In this document: one piece after another, positions 1 through 5,584 of the stretch
Numbering within the stretch: the first letter of the stretch is position 1
Layout of the letters: each line of letters opens with the position of its first letter
Made by a program: the position numbers and the translations under genes
The notes under the pieces: generated by a model
The model's database searches: none
Told to the model about the DNA's origin: nothing
Seen by the model: the letters and a program-made list of their open reading frames with translations, nothing else
Origin: a bacterium
Lineage (GTDB): Bacteria > Verrucomicrobiota > Kiritimatiellia > UBA8416 > CAMZLY01
Direction: 5' to 3'
Assembly: GCA_030632465.1 (NCBI GenBank)
Contig: DAOVUR010000135.1
Location: 1 to 5,584, forward strand
Length of the DNA stretch: 5,584 bases

Positions 1-1
1 A

Positions 2-2035
2 TTACGCGCTGCTGAACTTGAGATTCCTATCTTTTCACGCGGTACGGTTTTGCCGAGGTTGTTAGAGAAGTATCGCTCTATTGCGGTAAGCGGTACGCAC
101 GGTAAGACTACTACTTCAACTTTTATTGCTATGCTACTTAAGTATGCTGGGGCTGATCCTGCATGGTGTATTGGTGGAGAATCTGAAGAGCTGGGTACTA
201 TTGCGACAGGCGGTGCTGGCAAGGTGATGGTTGTGGAGGCTGATGAAAGCGATGGTACTGTTGCCGGATATAGTCCTGATATTGCAGTCATTACTAATGT
301 TGAGTTTGATCATATGGAGCATTTTGCCGATAGAACCGCTTTTGAGGAGTGTTTCAAGAGTTTTATTAAGCAGACGCATGATACGGTTGTGTTTTGTAAT
401 GATGATCCGCAAGCGCGAGCCTTATGTTCTGAGCTTGCTCATGGACTTTCGTACGGATTGACGGATGACAGCGTGGTTAGGGCTGAGGACGTTGTTGAAA
501 CTGCTGATGGTTCTGATTTTAATCTTGTTGTAGGTAGTGATAGATATGAGAGTGTGCATCTATCAGTTCCCGGTAGACACAATACTCTTAATGCACTTGC
601 TGCTGTTGCAGCTATTAGTGCGGCAGGTCTAGATTTAGATAAGGTTGTAGCGGGGTTAAGTGAGCTTCGTCTGCCTAAGCGACGTTTTGAGCGTGTAACA
701 ACGCAGTCTGGGCTACAGATTATATCTGATTACGCGCATCATCCTACGGAGATCAAAGCTTTGGTTCAGATGTCTGAACATATTGAGGTGAAGCGAAGAA
801 TTGCTGTCTTTCAGCCACATCGTTATACCCGAACGAAAGCGTTAGGGGCTGATTTTCCTGCGGCTTTTGCGGGGGTTGATCAGGTTATCTTGCTTCCTGT
901 CTATGCGGCATCTGAAGCACCTATAGAGGGCGGCACACATTGGGATTTGTATGAACATTTTTTAAATAGCACCGATGGTAGTGGGATCAATGTTACCATT
1001 GCCGATTCTTGCGAGCAGGTTTGGGAATATTTGCGGGCTAACTGTACGTCAGATGAGCTTGTTATGATTATTGGTGCTGGTGACGTAATAGATATTGTAC
1101 GACACGCTGAATCGTATAGTGGCAATAGGTGGCAGATGGGCAATGATGGCTGGCGTGTAGATAAGCTGGAAGCGGAATTAAAGTCAACTGAACTTCGACG
1201 TCATGCGCCTTTAGCTGGCAAAACCACTATTAAGGTGGGCGGTAAAGCGGATTTGTGGGCCGAAGTTGGCTCGGAAGCGGATTTGATCAAGTTACAGGCT
1301 TGGGCAGATGAAAAGCAGTGCGGCATGATGATCTTGGGGCATGGTAGCAATTTGGTTATTGGTGATCTTGGAATTCGCGGGGTTGTGGCTCGTTTAACTG
1401 GCGATTTTAAGGGGATTCGTGAAGAAGATGGCGCTTTGGCTGTTGGTGCGGCTGTGCCGGCTGCGTTGTTGCTAACTTGGATGGAAAAGATTGGTGGCTG
1501 TGGCTTAGAATTTCTCGAAGCTATACCAGCTTCGGTGGGCGGTATGCTTAAAATGAATGCGGGCGCTTATGGGGATGAAATATTAAATCACATTTTATGG
1601 ATTCGTTGTTTGAATAGTGACGGCACAATGTGTACATTACAGAAAGACGACTTAGTCTATGGATATAGAAGCTGTTCAACATTATCTGATTTAATTGTTT
1701 TAGAAGCGGGGTTTAAGCTGGAATATGGCGACCGCACAGAGAGTAAAAATAGACGTGTTGCCTATGCTGATAAGCGACGCTGGATGCGCGGATTACGTAG
1801 TTGCGGTTCGGTCTTTAAAAATCCTGACGGCGACTTTGCTGGTAGATTGATTGAAGAGGCTGGGTTAAAAGGGAAATCTATCGGGGGTGCATCAGTATCG
1901 GAAGAGCATGCTAATTTTATTATTACTGATTACAATGCTACGGCATCTGATGTTCAGGTATTAATTGAGTATGTACGCGCAACAGTGTTAAAGTTGTACG
2001 GTGTAGATTTGGTTAGAGAAGTTAAATATTTGTAG
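2..2035 (+). CDS. murC-murB: Bifunctional MurC-MurB fusion: UDP-MurNAc--L-alanine ligase / UDP-N-acetylenolpyruvoylglucosamine reductase, 5' partial
   Basis: This is a cytoplasmic enzyme for two successive precursor steps: MurB reduces UDP-GlcNAc-enolpyruvate with NADPH/FAD, and MurC ligates L-Ala to UDP-MurNAc using ATP. The frame is open from base 2, and the residues before base 50 (...ELEIPIFSRGTV) read as MurC, so the TTG at 50 is not the real start. About 100 N-terminal residues are probably missing. Numbering from base 50, MurC shows the P-loop GTHGKTT (15-21), EADESDGT (63-70), DHMEHF (87-92), GRHNTLNA (175-182), DYAHHPTE (227-234), QPHRYTRT (255-262) and YAASEAP (285-291). After a linker at about 353-378, MurB shows GSNLV (432-436), GGMLKMNAGAYG (497-508), YGYR (537-540) and GSVFKNP (586-592), with Ser587 as the expected proton donor, then HANFII (620-625) and Glu657 near the C-terminus. 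The MurB looks like the short type II form. Both active sites appear intact. Confidence 0.96.
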   Translation, partial: LRAAELEIPIFSRGTVLPRLLEKYRSIAVSGTHGKTTTSTFIAMLLKYAGADPAWCIGGESEELGTIATGGAGKVMVVEADESDGTVAGYSPDIAVITNVEFDHMEHFADRTAFEECFKSFIKQTHDTVVFCNDDPQARALCSELAHGLSYGLTDDSVVRAEDVVETADGSDFNLVVGSDRYESVHLSVPGRHNTLNALAAVAAISAAGLDLDKVVAGLSELRLPKRRFERVTTQSGLQIISDYAHHPTEIKALVQMSEHIEVKRRIAVFQPHRYTRTKALGADFPAAFAGVDQVILLPVYAASEAPIEGGTHWDLYEHFLNSTDGSGINVTIADSCEQVWEYLRANCTSDELVMIIGAGDVIDIVRHAESYSGNRWQMGNDGWRVDKLEAELKSTELRRHAPLAGKTTIKVGGKADLWAEVGSEADLIKLQAWADEKQCGMMILGHGSNLVIGDLGIRGVVARLTGDFKGIREEDGALAVGAAVPAALLLTWMEKIGGCGLEFLEAIPASVGGMLKMNAGAYGDEILNHILWIRCLNSDGTMCTLQKDDLVYGYRSCSTLSDLIVLEAGFKLEYGDRTESKNRRVAYADKRRWMRGLRSCGSVFKNPDGDFAGRLIEEAGLKGKSIGGASVSEEHANFIITDYNATASDVQVLIEYVRATVLKLYGVDLVREVKYL
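1106..1183 (+). other. Interdomain linker joining MurC to MurB
   Basis: This segment codes for about 26 residues between the last MurC motif (IIGAGDVIDIVRH) and the first MurB strand (LRRHAPLAGKTTIKVGG). It has no motif of either family. It is rich in polar residues and ends in a short charged stretch (DKLEAELKSTELRR) that could start the MurB domain. The boundaries are judged by eye from where family motifs stop and start. Confidence 0.7.
1127..1138 (+). promoter_or_regulatory. Possible internal ribosome binding site and ATG for free MurB
   Basis: AGGTGG (1127-1132) matches the Shine-Dalgarno core AGGAGG at five of six bases. It is followed after three bases by an in-frame ATG (1136-1138) inside the linker. 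Starting there gives a 299-residue protein that holds the complete MurB domain, which is a normal length for MurB. The ftsQ start in this window has a similar short spacer (AAGG, TAG, ATG). The site may be a relic from before the fusion, a working start, or chance. The sequence alone cannot decide. Confidence 0.35.
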
Positions 2036-2048
2036 TGAAAACTCATTC

Positions 2049-2058
2049 GGAGAGAAGG
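2049..2058 (+). promoter_or_regulatory. Ribosome binding site of ftsQ
   Basis: A purine-rich run, GGAGAGAAGG, ends three bases before the ATG at 2062. Its GGAG part lies nine bases away. It supports this ATG as the ftsQ start and sits in the 26-bp gap after the murC-murB stop codon, a spacing that fits co-transcription. Confidence 0.75.
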
Positions 2059-2061
2059 TAG

Positions 2062-2952
2062 ATGGCTTTTAGTAAGAAAAAAGTTAATAGTCGTTCAAAA
2101 AAAGGGCGGCGCACCCAAAAGCAGCCCAGCTTAATACAGCTTTATGCCAAGAAGCCTAATAAGCGACGTAATCAGAGTCACGCAAAAGCAAAAGTTGCCG
2201 TTAGTGTAGTCTCTCTTGTTGTGCTGGTTAGCTTGGCCGTTGGTCTACTGGCTGGCTCACGCTGGATTGTGGCTAAACTTTATTCACGCAATAGTACATT
2301 TGTTATAAAACATATTGAGATTAAAGGTAGTCTGATGATGTCTCCTGCGCTGGTGCGTGAGTATACAAAACTTGATGAAGGACTGAATCTGTTTGCTATT
2401 AACATTAAACAGATTCGTAATGATTTTCTTAGGAGGTCGCCGAGTGTTAAGTTTATGGACATTAGTCGAGATCTTCCTGATACATTAGAGATAAATATTA
2501 TAGAGCGTATTCCGTTGGCCAAGCTGGGTAAACGTGGACCATTAGTTGTTGGACGATACGGAATGATCTTTGTTTTTAAAGGGCCAACATCACAACTACC
2601 AGTATTGTGGGGATACGATAGTAGAAGAGCGCGTCCCGGAGTAAAGGTTTTTGGCATAGCACAAGCTGCACTCGAGACATTGAGAGCAATTGATGAGGAT
2701 CCGTCATTAGGATTGGATGTTGCCAGAGTTAACGTCTCTCATAAAGATCATCTGTTTTTGCATCTCACTGACGGTAAGGTTATAAAACTAGCCTGGAATG
2801 ATATGGGAATGCAGACTGATATTTCCCAGCAGGAATTATTAAAGGTGCTTGATAAGGTCTCCATAGCATTACATTCAAGAAGAGGCATGAACCTTGCCTT
2901 GCTAGATGCAACACTAGATAATGATATGCCTGGTAATTACGCCCAAAGATAA
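2062..2952 (+). CDS. ftsQ: Cell division protein FtsQ
   Basis: FtsQ is a single-pass inner membrane protein of the divisome. It connects the FtsZ/FtsA ring to septal synthesis, in known systems by binding FtsB and FtsL. The 296-residue product has the full family plan: a cytoplasmic tail (1-44) with 16 Lys/Arg and no acidic residue, one membrane segment at about 45-64, a POTRA domain at about 79-149 (from FVIKHIEIKGS to LEINIIERIP) and a beta domain to about 285. The strongest sequence match is the POTRA end, 'LPDTLEINIIERIPLAKL', which resembles the FtsQ/DivIB signature 'P..l.v.v.Er.P.A'. The rest is divergent, so the call rests on architecture plus position directly before ftsA and ftsZ. 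It follows the murC-murB stop by 26 bp and has a good ribosome binding site. The usual ddl neighbour is absent. Confidence 0.92.
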   Translation: MAFSKKKVNSRSKKGRRTQKQPSLIQLYAKKPNKRRNQSHAKAKVAVSVVSLVVLVSLAVGLLAGSRWIVAKLYSRNSTFVIKHIEIKGSLMMSPALVREYTKLDEGLNLFAINIKQIRNDFLRRSPSVKFMDISRDLPDTLEINIIERIPLAKLGKRGPLVVGRYGMIFVFKGPTSQLPVLWGYDSRRARPGVKVFGIAQAALETLRAIDEDPSLGLDVARVNVSHKDHLFLHLTDGKVIKLAWNDMGMQTDISQQELLKVLDKVSIALHSRRGMNLALLDATLDNDMPGNYAQR

Positions 2953-3021
2953 TTAAGTAAGCAGTATAAAAAACGCAGCCTTCAAGCTGTTATAGCAATA
3001 TAGTTTAGGAACAGGAAAAAT
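2953..3021 (+). other. ftsQ-ftsA intergenic spacer, with a weak hairpin and the ftsA ribosome binding site
   Basis: This is the longest gap inside the cluster. It contains a weak inverted repeat, CAGC (2976-2979) and GCTG (2986-2989) around a six-base loop, with no T-run after it, so it is not a convincing terminator. AT-rich -10-like strings (TATAAA at 2965, TATAGT at 2999) lack a matching -35 box at 16-18 bp. AGGA at 3013-3016, five bases before the ATG at 3022, is the probable ribosome binding site. A promoter for ftsA-ftsZ could lie here but is not shown. Confidence 0.4.
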
Positions 3022-4218
3022 ATGCCAGCACCAATTGTAGCCGTAGAGATGGGAACATCAAAAATTGTTGTCCTCGTTGGCGAGATCAGTGAAGATCGTG
3101 GCATTACTATCATCGGTATGGGCGAAAGCTCCCCCACTGGTTTGCGTAAAGGGGAAGTTGTAAGCCTAGATACAGCTAGCGGCGCCCTACGTATCGCTCT
3201 TCAGAAAGCAGAAAAAAGCGCAGAAGCAACTTTACGTTCTGTCTATCTCAGTATTGCTGGAGGTCATATTAGAAATAGTTTTAGCGAAGGCAATTCTATT
3301 GTTGCCGACCCAGATGTCGGAATTACTGTTGATGACATAAACGCCGTTGTTGAAGTGGCAAAAGCCGTCAACCTTCCGCAACAACAGACGACCATACACT
3401 CTTTTTCTCAGCATTTTACTATTGACAATCAACAGCACGTTATAAATCCCGAAGGCATGGATGGTGAACGCTTAGCACTTCGCATGATGATACTACATGG
3501 CAATGAAGGATGCATTGCAAACACATATAATGTGGTTCAGTCTATAAATATTGATATTGATGATGTTGTATTTGGTGGTCTATGTTCTGCGCAAGCTGTT
3601 CTCTCCAATGAACAGAAAGATAGTGGTGTAGTGGTCATTGATATCGGTGGAGGAACCACTGATTATATTGCTTATAAAGATAGTAGTATTATTACAGCGG
3701 GAAGCCTGGCTGTGGGCGGTGATCACATTACTAACGATATGGTTCTGGCATTTAATATTCCGCGTGGACGGGCTGAAGAGGTAAAACAAAAGTTTGGACA
3801 GGCTATTATAAGCAATTATGATCCGGAAAAAAGAATAGTCTTAAAACCTGAAGTTGGTTTTGTTGGAAAAACTTTTAGTCATCACGCTATGAACACAGTA
3901 ATCCACGCTAGAGTGGATGAGATGCTAAGGACGGTTCTCAAACGATTAGATGAAGATGCCGTATTGGATAATGTTGGAGCTGGCGTTGTTCTAACTGGGG
4001 GATGCGCACGCCTTGATGGTATCAAGATTCTTGCTCGAGAAGTATTTGGTGTTCCATGTACTGTCGTGAAACCAAATATTACAGGGAGCTTAACATCAAA
4101 AATTGACGGCCCAGAATATTCCACTTGTTACGGATTGATTAAATATGCCGCACAACGAGAGCTAAGGCAGGAATCTGGTGGAATATGGAAAAATATTGTT
4201 AGACGGATTTTTGGATAA
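3022..4218 (+). CDS. ftsA: Cell division protein FtsA
   Basis: FtsA is an actin-like ATPase that anchors FtsZ filaments to the cytoplasmic membrane and recruits later division proteins. The 398-residue length is typical. Visible parts are the phosphate-1 loop (VAVEMGTSKIVVLVGE, 6-21), the FtsA-specific 1C subdomain (about 84-165, with SFSQHFTIDNQ at 127-137), the phosphate-2 loop (VVIDIGGGTTDY, 204-215), the adenosine motif (GVVLTGGCARLDG, 321-333) and PEYSTCYGL at 364-372. The last 13 residues (GGIWKNIVRRIFG) form a short amphipathic helix with aromatic, aliphatic and basic residues, as expected for the membrane-targeting sequence. Start at 3022 places the first actin-fold strand at residue 5 and is preceded by AGGA. 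The gene ends five bases before ftsZ, so the two are very likely translated from one message. Confidence 0.97.
   Translation: MPAPIVAVEMGTSKIVVLVGEISEDRGITIIGMGESSPTGLRKGEVVSLDTASGALRIALQKAEKSAEATLRSVYLSIAGGHIRNSFSEGNSIVADPDVGITVDDINAVVEVAKAVNLPQQQTTIHSFSQHFTIDNQQHVINPEGMDGERLALRMMILHGNEGCIANTYNVVQSINIDIDDVVFGGLCSAQAVLSNEQKDSGVVVIDIGGGTTDYIAYKDSSIITAGSLAVGGDHITNDMVLAFNIPRGRAEEVKQKFGQAIISNYDPEKRIVLKPEVGFVGKTFSHHAMNTVIHARVDEMLRTVLKRLDEDAVLDNVGAGVVLTGGCARLDGIKILAREVFGVPCTVVKPNITGSLTSKIDGPEYSTCYGLIKYAAQRELRQESGGIWKNIVRRIFG
4213..4215 (+). promoter_or_regulatory. Weak Shine-Dalgarno for ftsZ within the last codon of ftsA
   Basis: The only purine-rich match upstream of the ftsZ ATG (4224) is GGA, the final Gly codon of ftsA, eight bases from the start. 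The bases between (TAATAGAT) hold the ftsA stop codon and no better site. This suggests that ftsZ translation depends largely on ribosomes finishing ftsA, or on initiation that does not need a Shine-Dalgarno. Confidence 0.4.
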
Positions 4219-4223
4219 TAGAT

Positions 4224-5393
4224 ATGAATAAGCGTAGAGTTTGTATAATAGGATTAGGTGGCGGAGGCGGCAAGATTATTGACCGCATCTCTGCTATATC
4301 AGCTGAAGGTCCTATTATGGCTGTAATTAATACTGATACACGTGCGCTTAATGACTCCTTAACACCGCGCAAGATCAGAATTGGAGAGCTCAGAACTAAG
4401 GGCGCCGGCACTGGTGGTAGTGTTGAACTTGGCAGACTTTCTGTTGAAGATAATATCAACAAGATCAAGCCTCTCTTTAAAAAAACAGACTTAGTGATTC
4501 TTGTTGTTGCCTTAGGCGGTGGAACTGGTACTGGCGGCGCTAGATTAATTCTTGAAGAAGCCAAAAAAGAGGGATGTCTTACTCTATGTTTTGTCACAAT
4601 GCCATTCTCATTTGAAGGTGTAGCTCGAGCAGAGTGCGCAAAGAAAATATTACCAGAACTGTGTGAAACTGCAGATGCCGTTATTGAAATCTCGAACGAC
4701 CTACTTTTTGCATCGATGGGTAATAATAATATGGTACAGGCATTTATCAAGGCTGATGAAGCTGTCGGCACAGCCATACGTGCAATCTGGAGGCTTATTA
4801 CGCATCCCGGATATATAAATTTGGATTTTGCCGATCTTGCACATACCGTCAGAGGCTGTGAGGGAATATGCTCACTTGCATATGGTGTGGGCAAGGGTGG
4901 TGATAAAGCTCAAAATGCTGTTGCTGAACTGTTGACCGGCCATATGACACAACATGGACAGCTGATAACTGAAGCACGTTCGGTAATGATAAGTATTGTC
5001 GGCGGTGTAGATCTAACATTAAAAGATATTAGCGATATAATGGAGACACTACATGCAAGTTTCAGCAAAAATATTCATGTAGTTATGGGTACTGTGATTG
5101 ACGAAGCATGGCGTAACAAAATTATGGTAACAGCTCTCCTTTCTAGCAGCTGGAATCCAGAAAAGGCTACGCATCAAGACTTCCAAAAAGAGATGAGCTC
5201 AGAAGAGCTACCTTTGACGCGGAAAAAGACTCCACGATCAACCAAAAGCACTAGGCGCAAAGAAGCGCAAAGCGAGCTAGGTTTAACAGCTAGTGCCGAA
5301 AAACGCTTTGCTGATGCTAACCCTACATTTCTTTATGGCGAGAATATGGATATTCCTACATTTCGACGACGTAATATTACCATTCCAGAGTAA
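4224..5393 (+). CDS. ftsZ: Cell division GTPase FtsZ, divergent
   Basis: FtsZ is the tubulin-like GTPase that polymerises into the division ring. The 389-residue product shows the nucleotide-binding loop GLGGGGGK (10-17), INTDTRALN (35-43), the tubulin signature GGGTGTG (98-104), PFSFEGVAR with Glu131 and Arg135 (127-135), Asn158, and the T7 loop INLDFAD (198-204) with the catalytic Asp201 and Asp204. The C-terminal domain runs to about 310 (SIVGGVDLTL, 257-266; VVMGTVIDE, 286-294). A linker (about 311-370) includes a basic patch (333-346, eight of 14 Lys/Arg). The tail DIPTFRRRN (376-384) matches the conserved peptide that binds FtsA. Oddities are Lys17 where E. coli and B. subtilis have Asn, and GGARL after the signature where GAAP is usual. 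It is not a bacterial tubulin (BtubA/B), given its length, T7 loop and C-terminal peptide. It is the last gene of the cluster in view. Confidence 0.96.
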   Translation: MNKRRVCIIGLGGGGGKIIDRISAISAEGPIMAVINTDTRALNDSLTPRKIRIGELRTKGAGTGGSVELGRLSVEDNINKIKPLFKKTDLVILVVALGGGTGTGGARLILEEAKKEGCLTLCFVTMPFSFEGVARAECAKKILPELCETADAVIEISNDLLFASMGNNNMVQAFIKADEAVGTAIRAIWRLITHPGYINLDFADLAHTVRGCEGICSLAYGVGKGGDKAQNAVAELLTGHMTQHGQLITEARSVMISIVGGVDLTLKDISDIMETLHASFSKNIHVVMGTVIDEAWRNKIMVTALLSSSWNPEKATHQDFQKEMSSEELPLTRKKTPRSTKSTRRKEAQSELGLTASAEKRFADANPTFLYGENMDIPTFRRRNITIPE

Positions 5394-5458
5394 GATCCAT
5401 GAATAATCAAGCCAGATCGTCTCTAAAAATACAATAGCCTACTCTTTTTCCGCTGGTA

Positions 5459-5490
5459 ATTTTGCAAATCTCTCGAGCTACTTGCAAAAT
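5459..5490. repeat. Perfect 9-bp inverted repeat downstream of ftsZ
   Basis: ATTTTGCAA (5459-5467) and TTGCAAAAT (5482-5490) are exact reverse complements around a 14-base loop that contains the palindrome CTCGAG. The arms are AT-rich and no T-run follows, so alone it is a poor terminator. It could be a protein-binding dyad or an RNA 3'-end hairpin. Its last five bases are shared with the next hairpin. Confidence 0.55.
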
Positions 5491-5523
5491 CCCCCCCCAA
5501 CGGTGCAGGACGGTGGGGGTTTT
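5486..5523 (+). terminator. Probable intrinsic terminator of the cluster
   Basis: A run of eight C (5491-5498) can pair with GGGGG (5515-5519), extended by two further C-G pairs past a mismatch on the inner side and by AAAA (5486-5489) with TTTT (5520-5523) on the outer side, skipping T5490. The stem is GC-rich and ends in a short T-run, 92 bases after the ftsZ stop codon. The flanking A-run means the reverse strand also has a hairpin followed by TTTT, so it may stop transcription from both sides. The stem is imperfect and the T-run short. Confidence 0.6.
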
Positions 5524-5559
5524 ACAAAACTCTCTCTATAATAAATTACTAAAATACCG

Positions 5560-5584
5560 TTGACTAAATCTCTTCAACCTTATA
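5560..5584 (+). promoter_or_regulatory. Possible promoter start, cut by the window edge
   Basis: TTGACT (5560-5565) matches five of six bases of the sigma-70 -35 box. The window ends in TATA (5581-5584), so a -10 box could begin 15 or 17 bp later, but its remaining bases are outside. Its place after the probable terminator would suit the start of a new rightward unit. The evidence is thin. Confidence 0.25.

Noticed and set aside
50..52. TTG as the start of the murC-murB gene
   Set aside because: The frame stays open to base 2 and the residues before it read as MurC (RAAELEIPIFSRG), so the TTG is an internal Leu codon and the gene begins outside the window.
2431..2446. Perfect AGGAGG followed after seven bases by GTG inside ftsQ
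   Set aside because: The AGG AGG codons encode Arg124-Arg125 of FtsQ. The GTG is out of frame and its frame closes after about 14 codons, so no gene starts there.
2280..2657. 125-codon minus-strand frame opposite ftsQ
   Set aside because: No recognisable motif, and it lies opposite the POTRA and beta domains of FtsQ. Taken as a chance frame.
2965..3004. Promoter for ftsA in the 69-bp spacer
   Set aside because: Several AT-rich -10-like strings exist but none has a -35 match at proper spacing, so no promoter is called.
3046..3048. Glu in place of Asp in the FtsA phosphate-1 loop (VAVEMGTSK)
   Set aside because: E. coli FtsA also has Glu here (GLEIGTAK), so it is normal for the family.
4199..4894. 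Long open frame (231 codons) on the minus strand opposite ftsZ
   Set aside because: It lies opposite a clear FtsZ, has a low-complexity Ser/Pro/Ile-rich product with no family motif, and no ribosome site of note. It is a shadow of ftsZ.
5399..5437. 12-residue frame (MNNQARSSLKIQ) after ftsZ
   Set aside because: Very short, no good ribosome binding site, and no feature of a leader peptide such as a run of one amino acid.
5537..5542. TATAAT as a -10 box after the terminator
   Set aside because: The position 17 bp upstream falls in the G-run of the terminator and has no -35-like sequence.

Overview
The window is a 3' segment of a division and cell wall (dcw) cluster. Four genes lie on the plus strand in the order murC-murB (one fused gene, 5' end cut off by the window edge), ftsQ, ftsA, ftsZ. 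They fill bases 2 to 5393 almost without gaps: 26 bp before ftsQ, 69 bp before ftsA and 5 bp before ftsZ. A 191-bp non-coding tail follows, holding an inverted repeat, a probable terminator and perhaps the start of a promoter for an unseen gene. No mobile element, CRISPR array, tRNA or rRNA was seen.

The likely source is a Gram-negative bacterium of the Verrucomicrobiota/Lentisphaerota side of the PVC superphylum. This is inferred from three things: a MurC-MurB fusion next to ftsQAZ; an FtsZ that diverges from the usual bacterial form but keeps the tubulin signature, the T7 loop and a C-terminal peptide of the form 'DIPTFRRR'; and an FtsQ with the family plan but little recognisable sequence. 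I could not run a search, so the phylum is tentative and no genus is proposed. G+C in hand-counted stretches is about 42-46%.

The genes act on one process. MurB makes UDP-MurNAc in the cytoplasm and MurC adds L-alanine to it, so the fusion carries two consecutive steps of peptidoglycan precursor synthesis. FtsZ forms the division ring. FtsA tethers FtsZ to the membrane through its C-terminal amphipathic helix. FtsQ is the single-pass membrane scaffold that links the ring to septal wall synthesis. A ddl gene, often found between murB and ftsQ in dcw clusters, is absent here.

This is mostly a core, housekeeping region. I did not find a new system. The points worth a second look are a Shine-Dalgarno-like site plus ATG at the MurC/MurB junction, a lysine in place of the usual asparagine in the FtsZ nucleotide-binding loop, the weak ribosome binding site of ftsZ, a fall of GC skew along genes that share one direction, and two overlapping hairpins after ftsZ.
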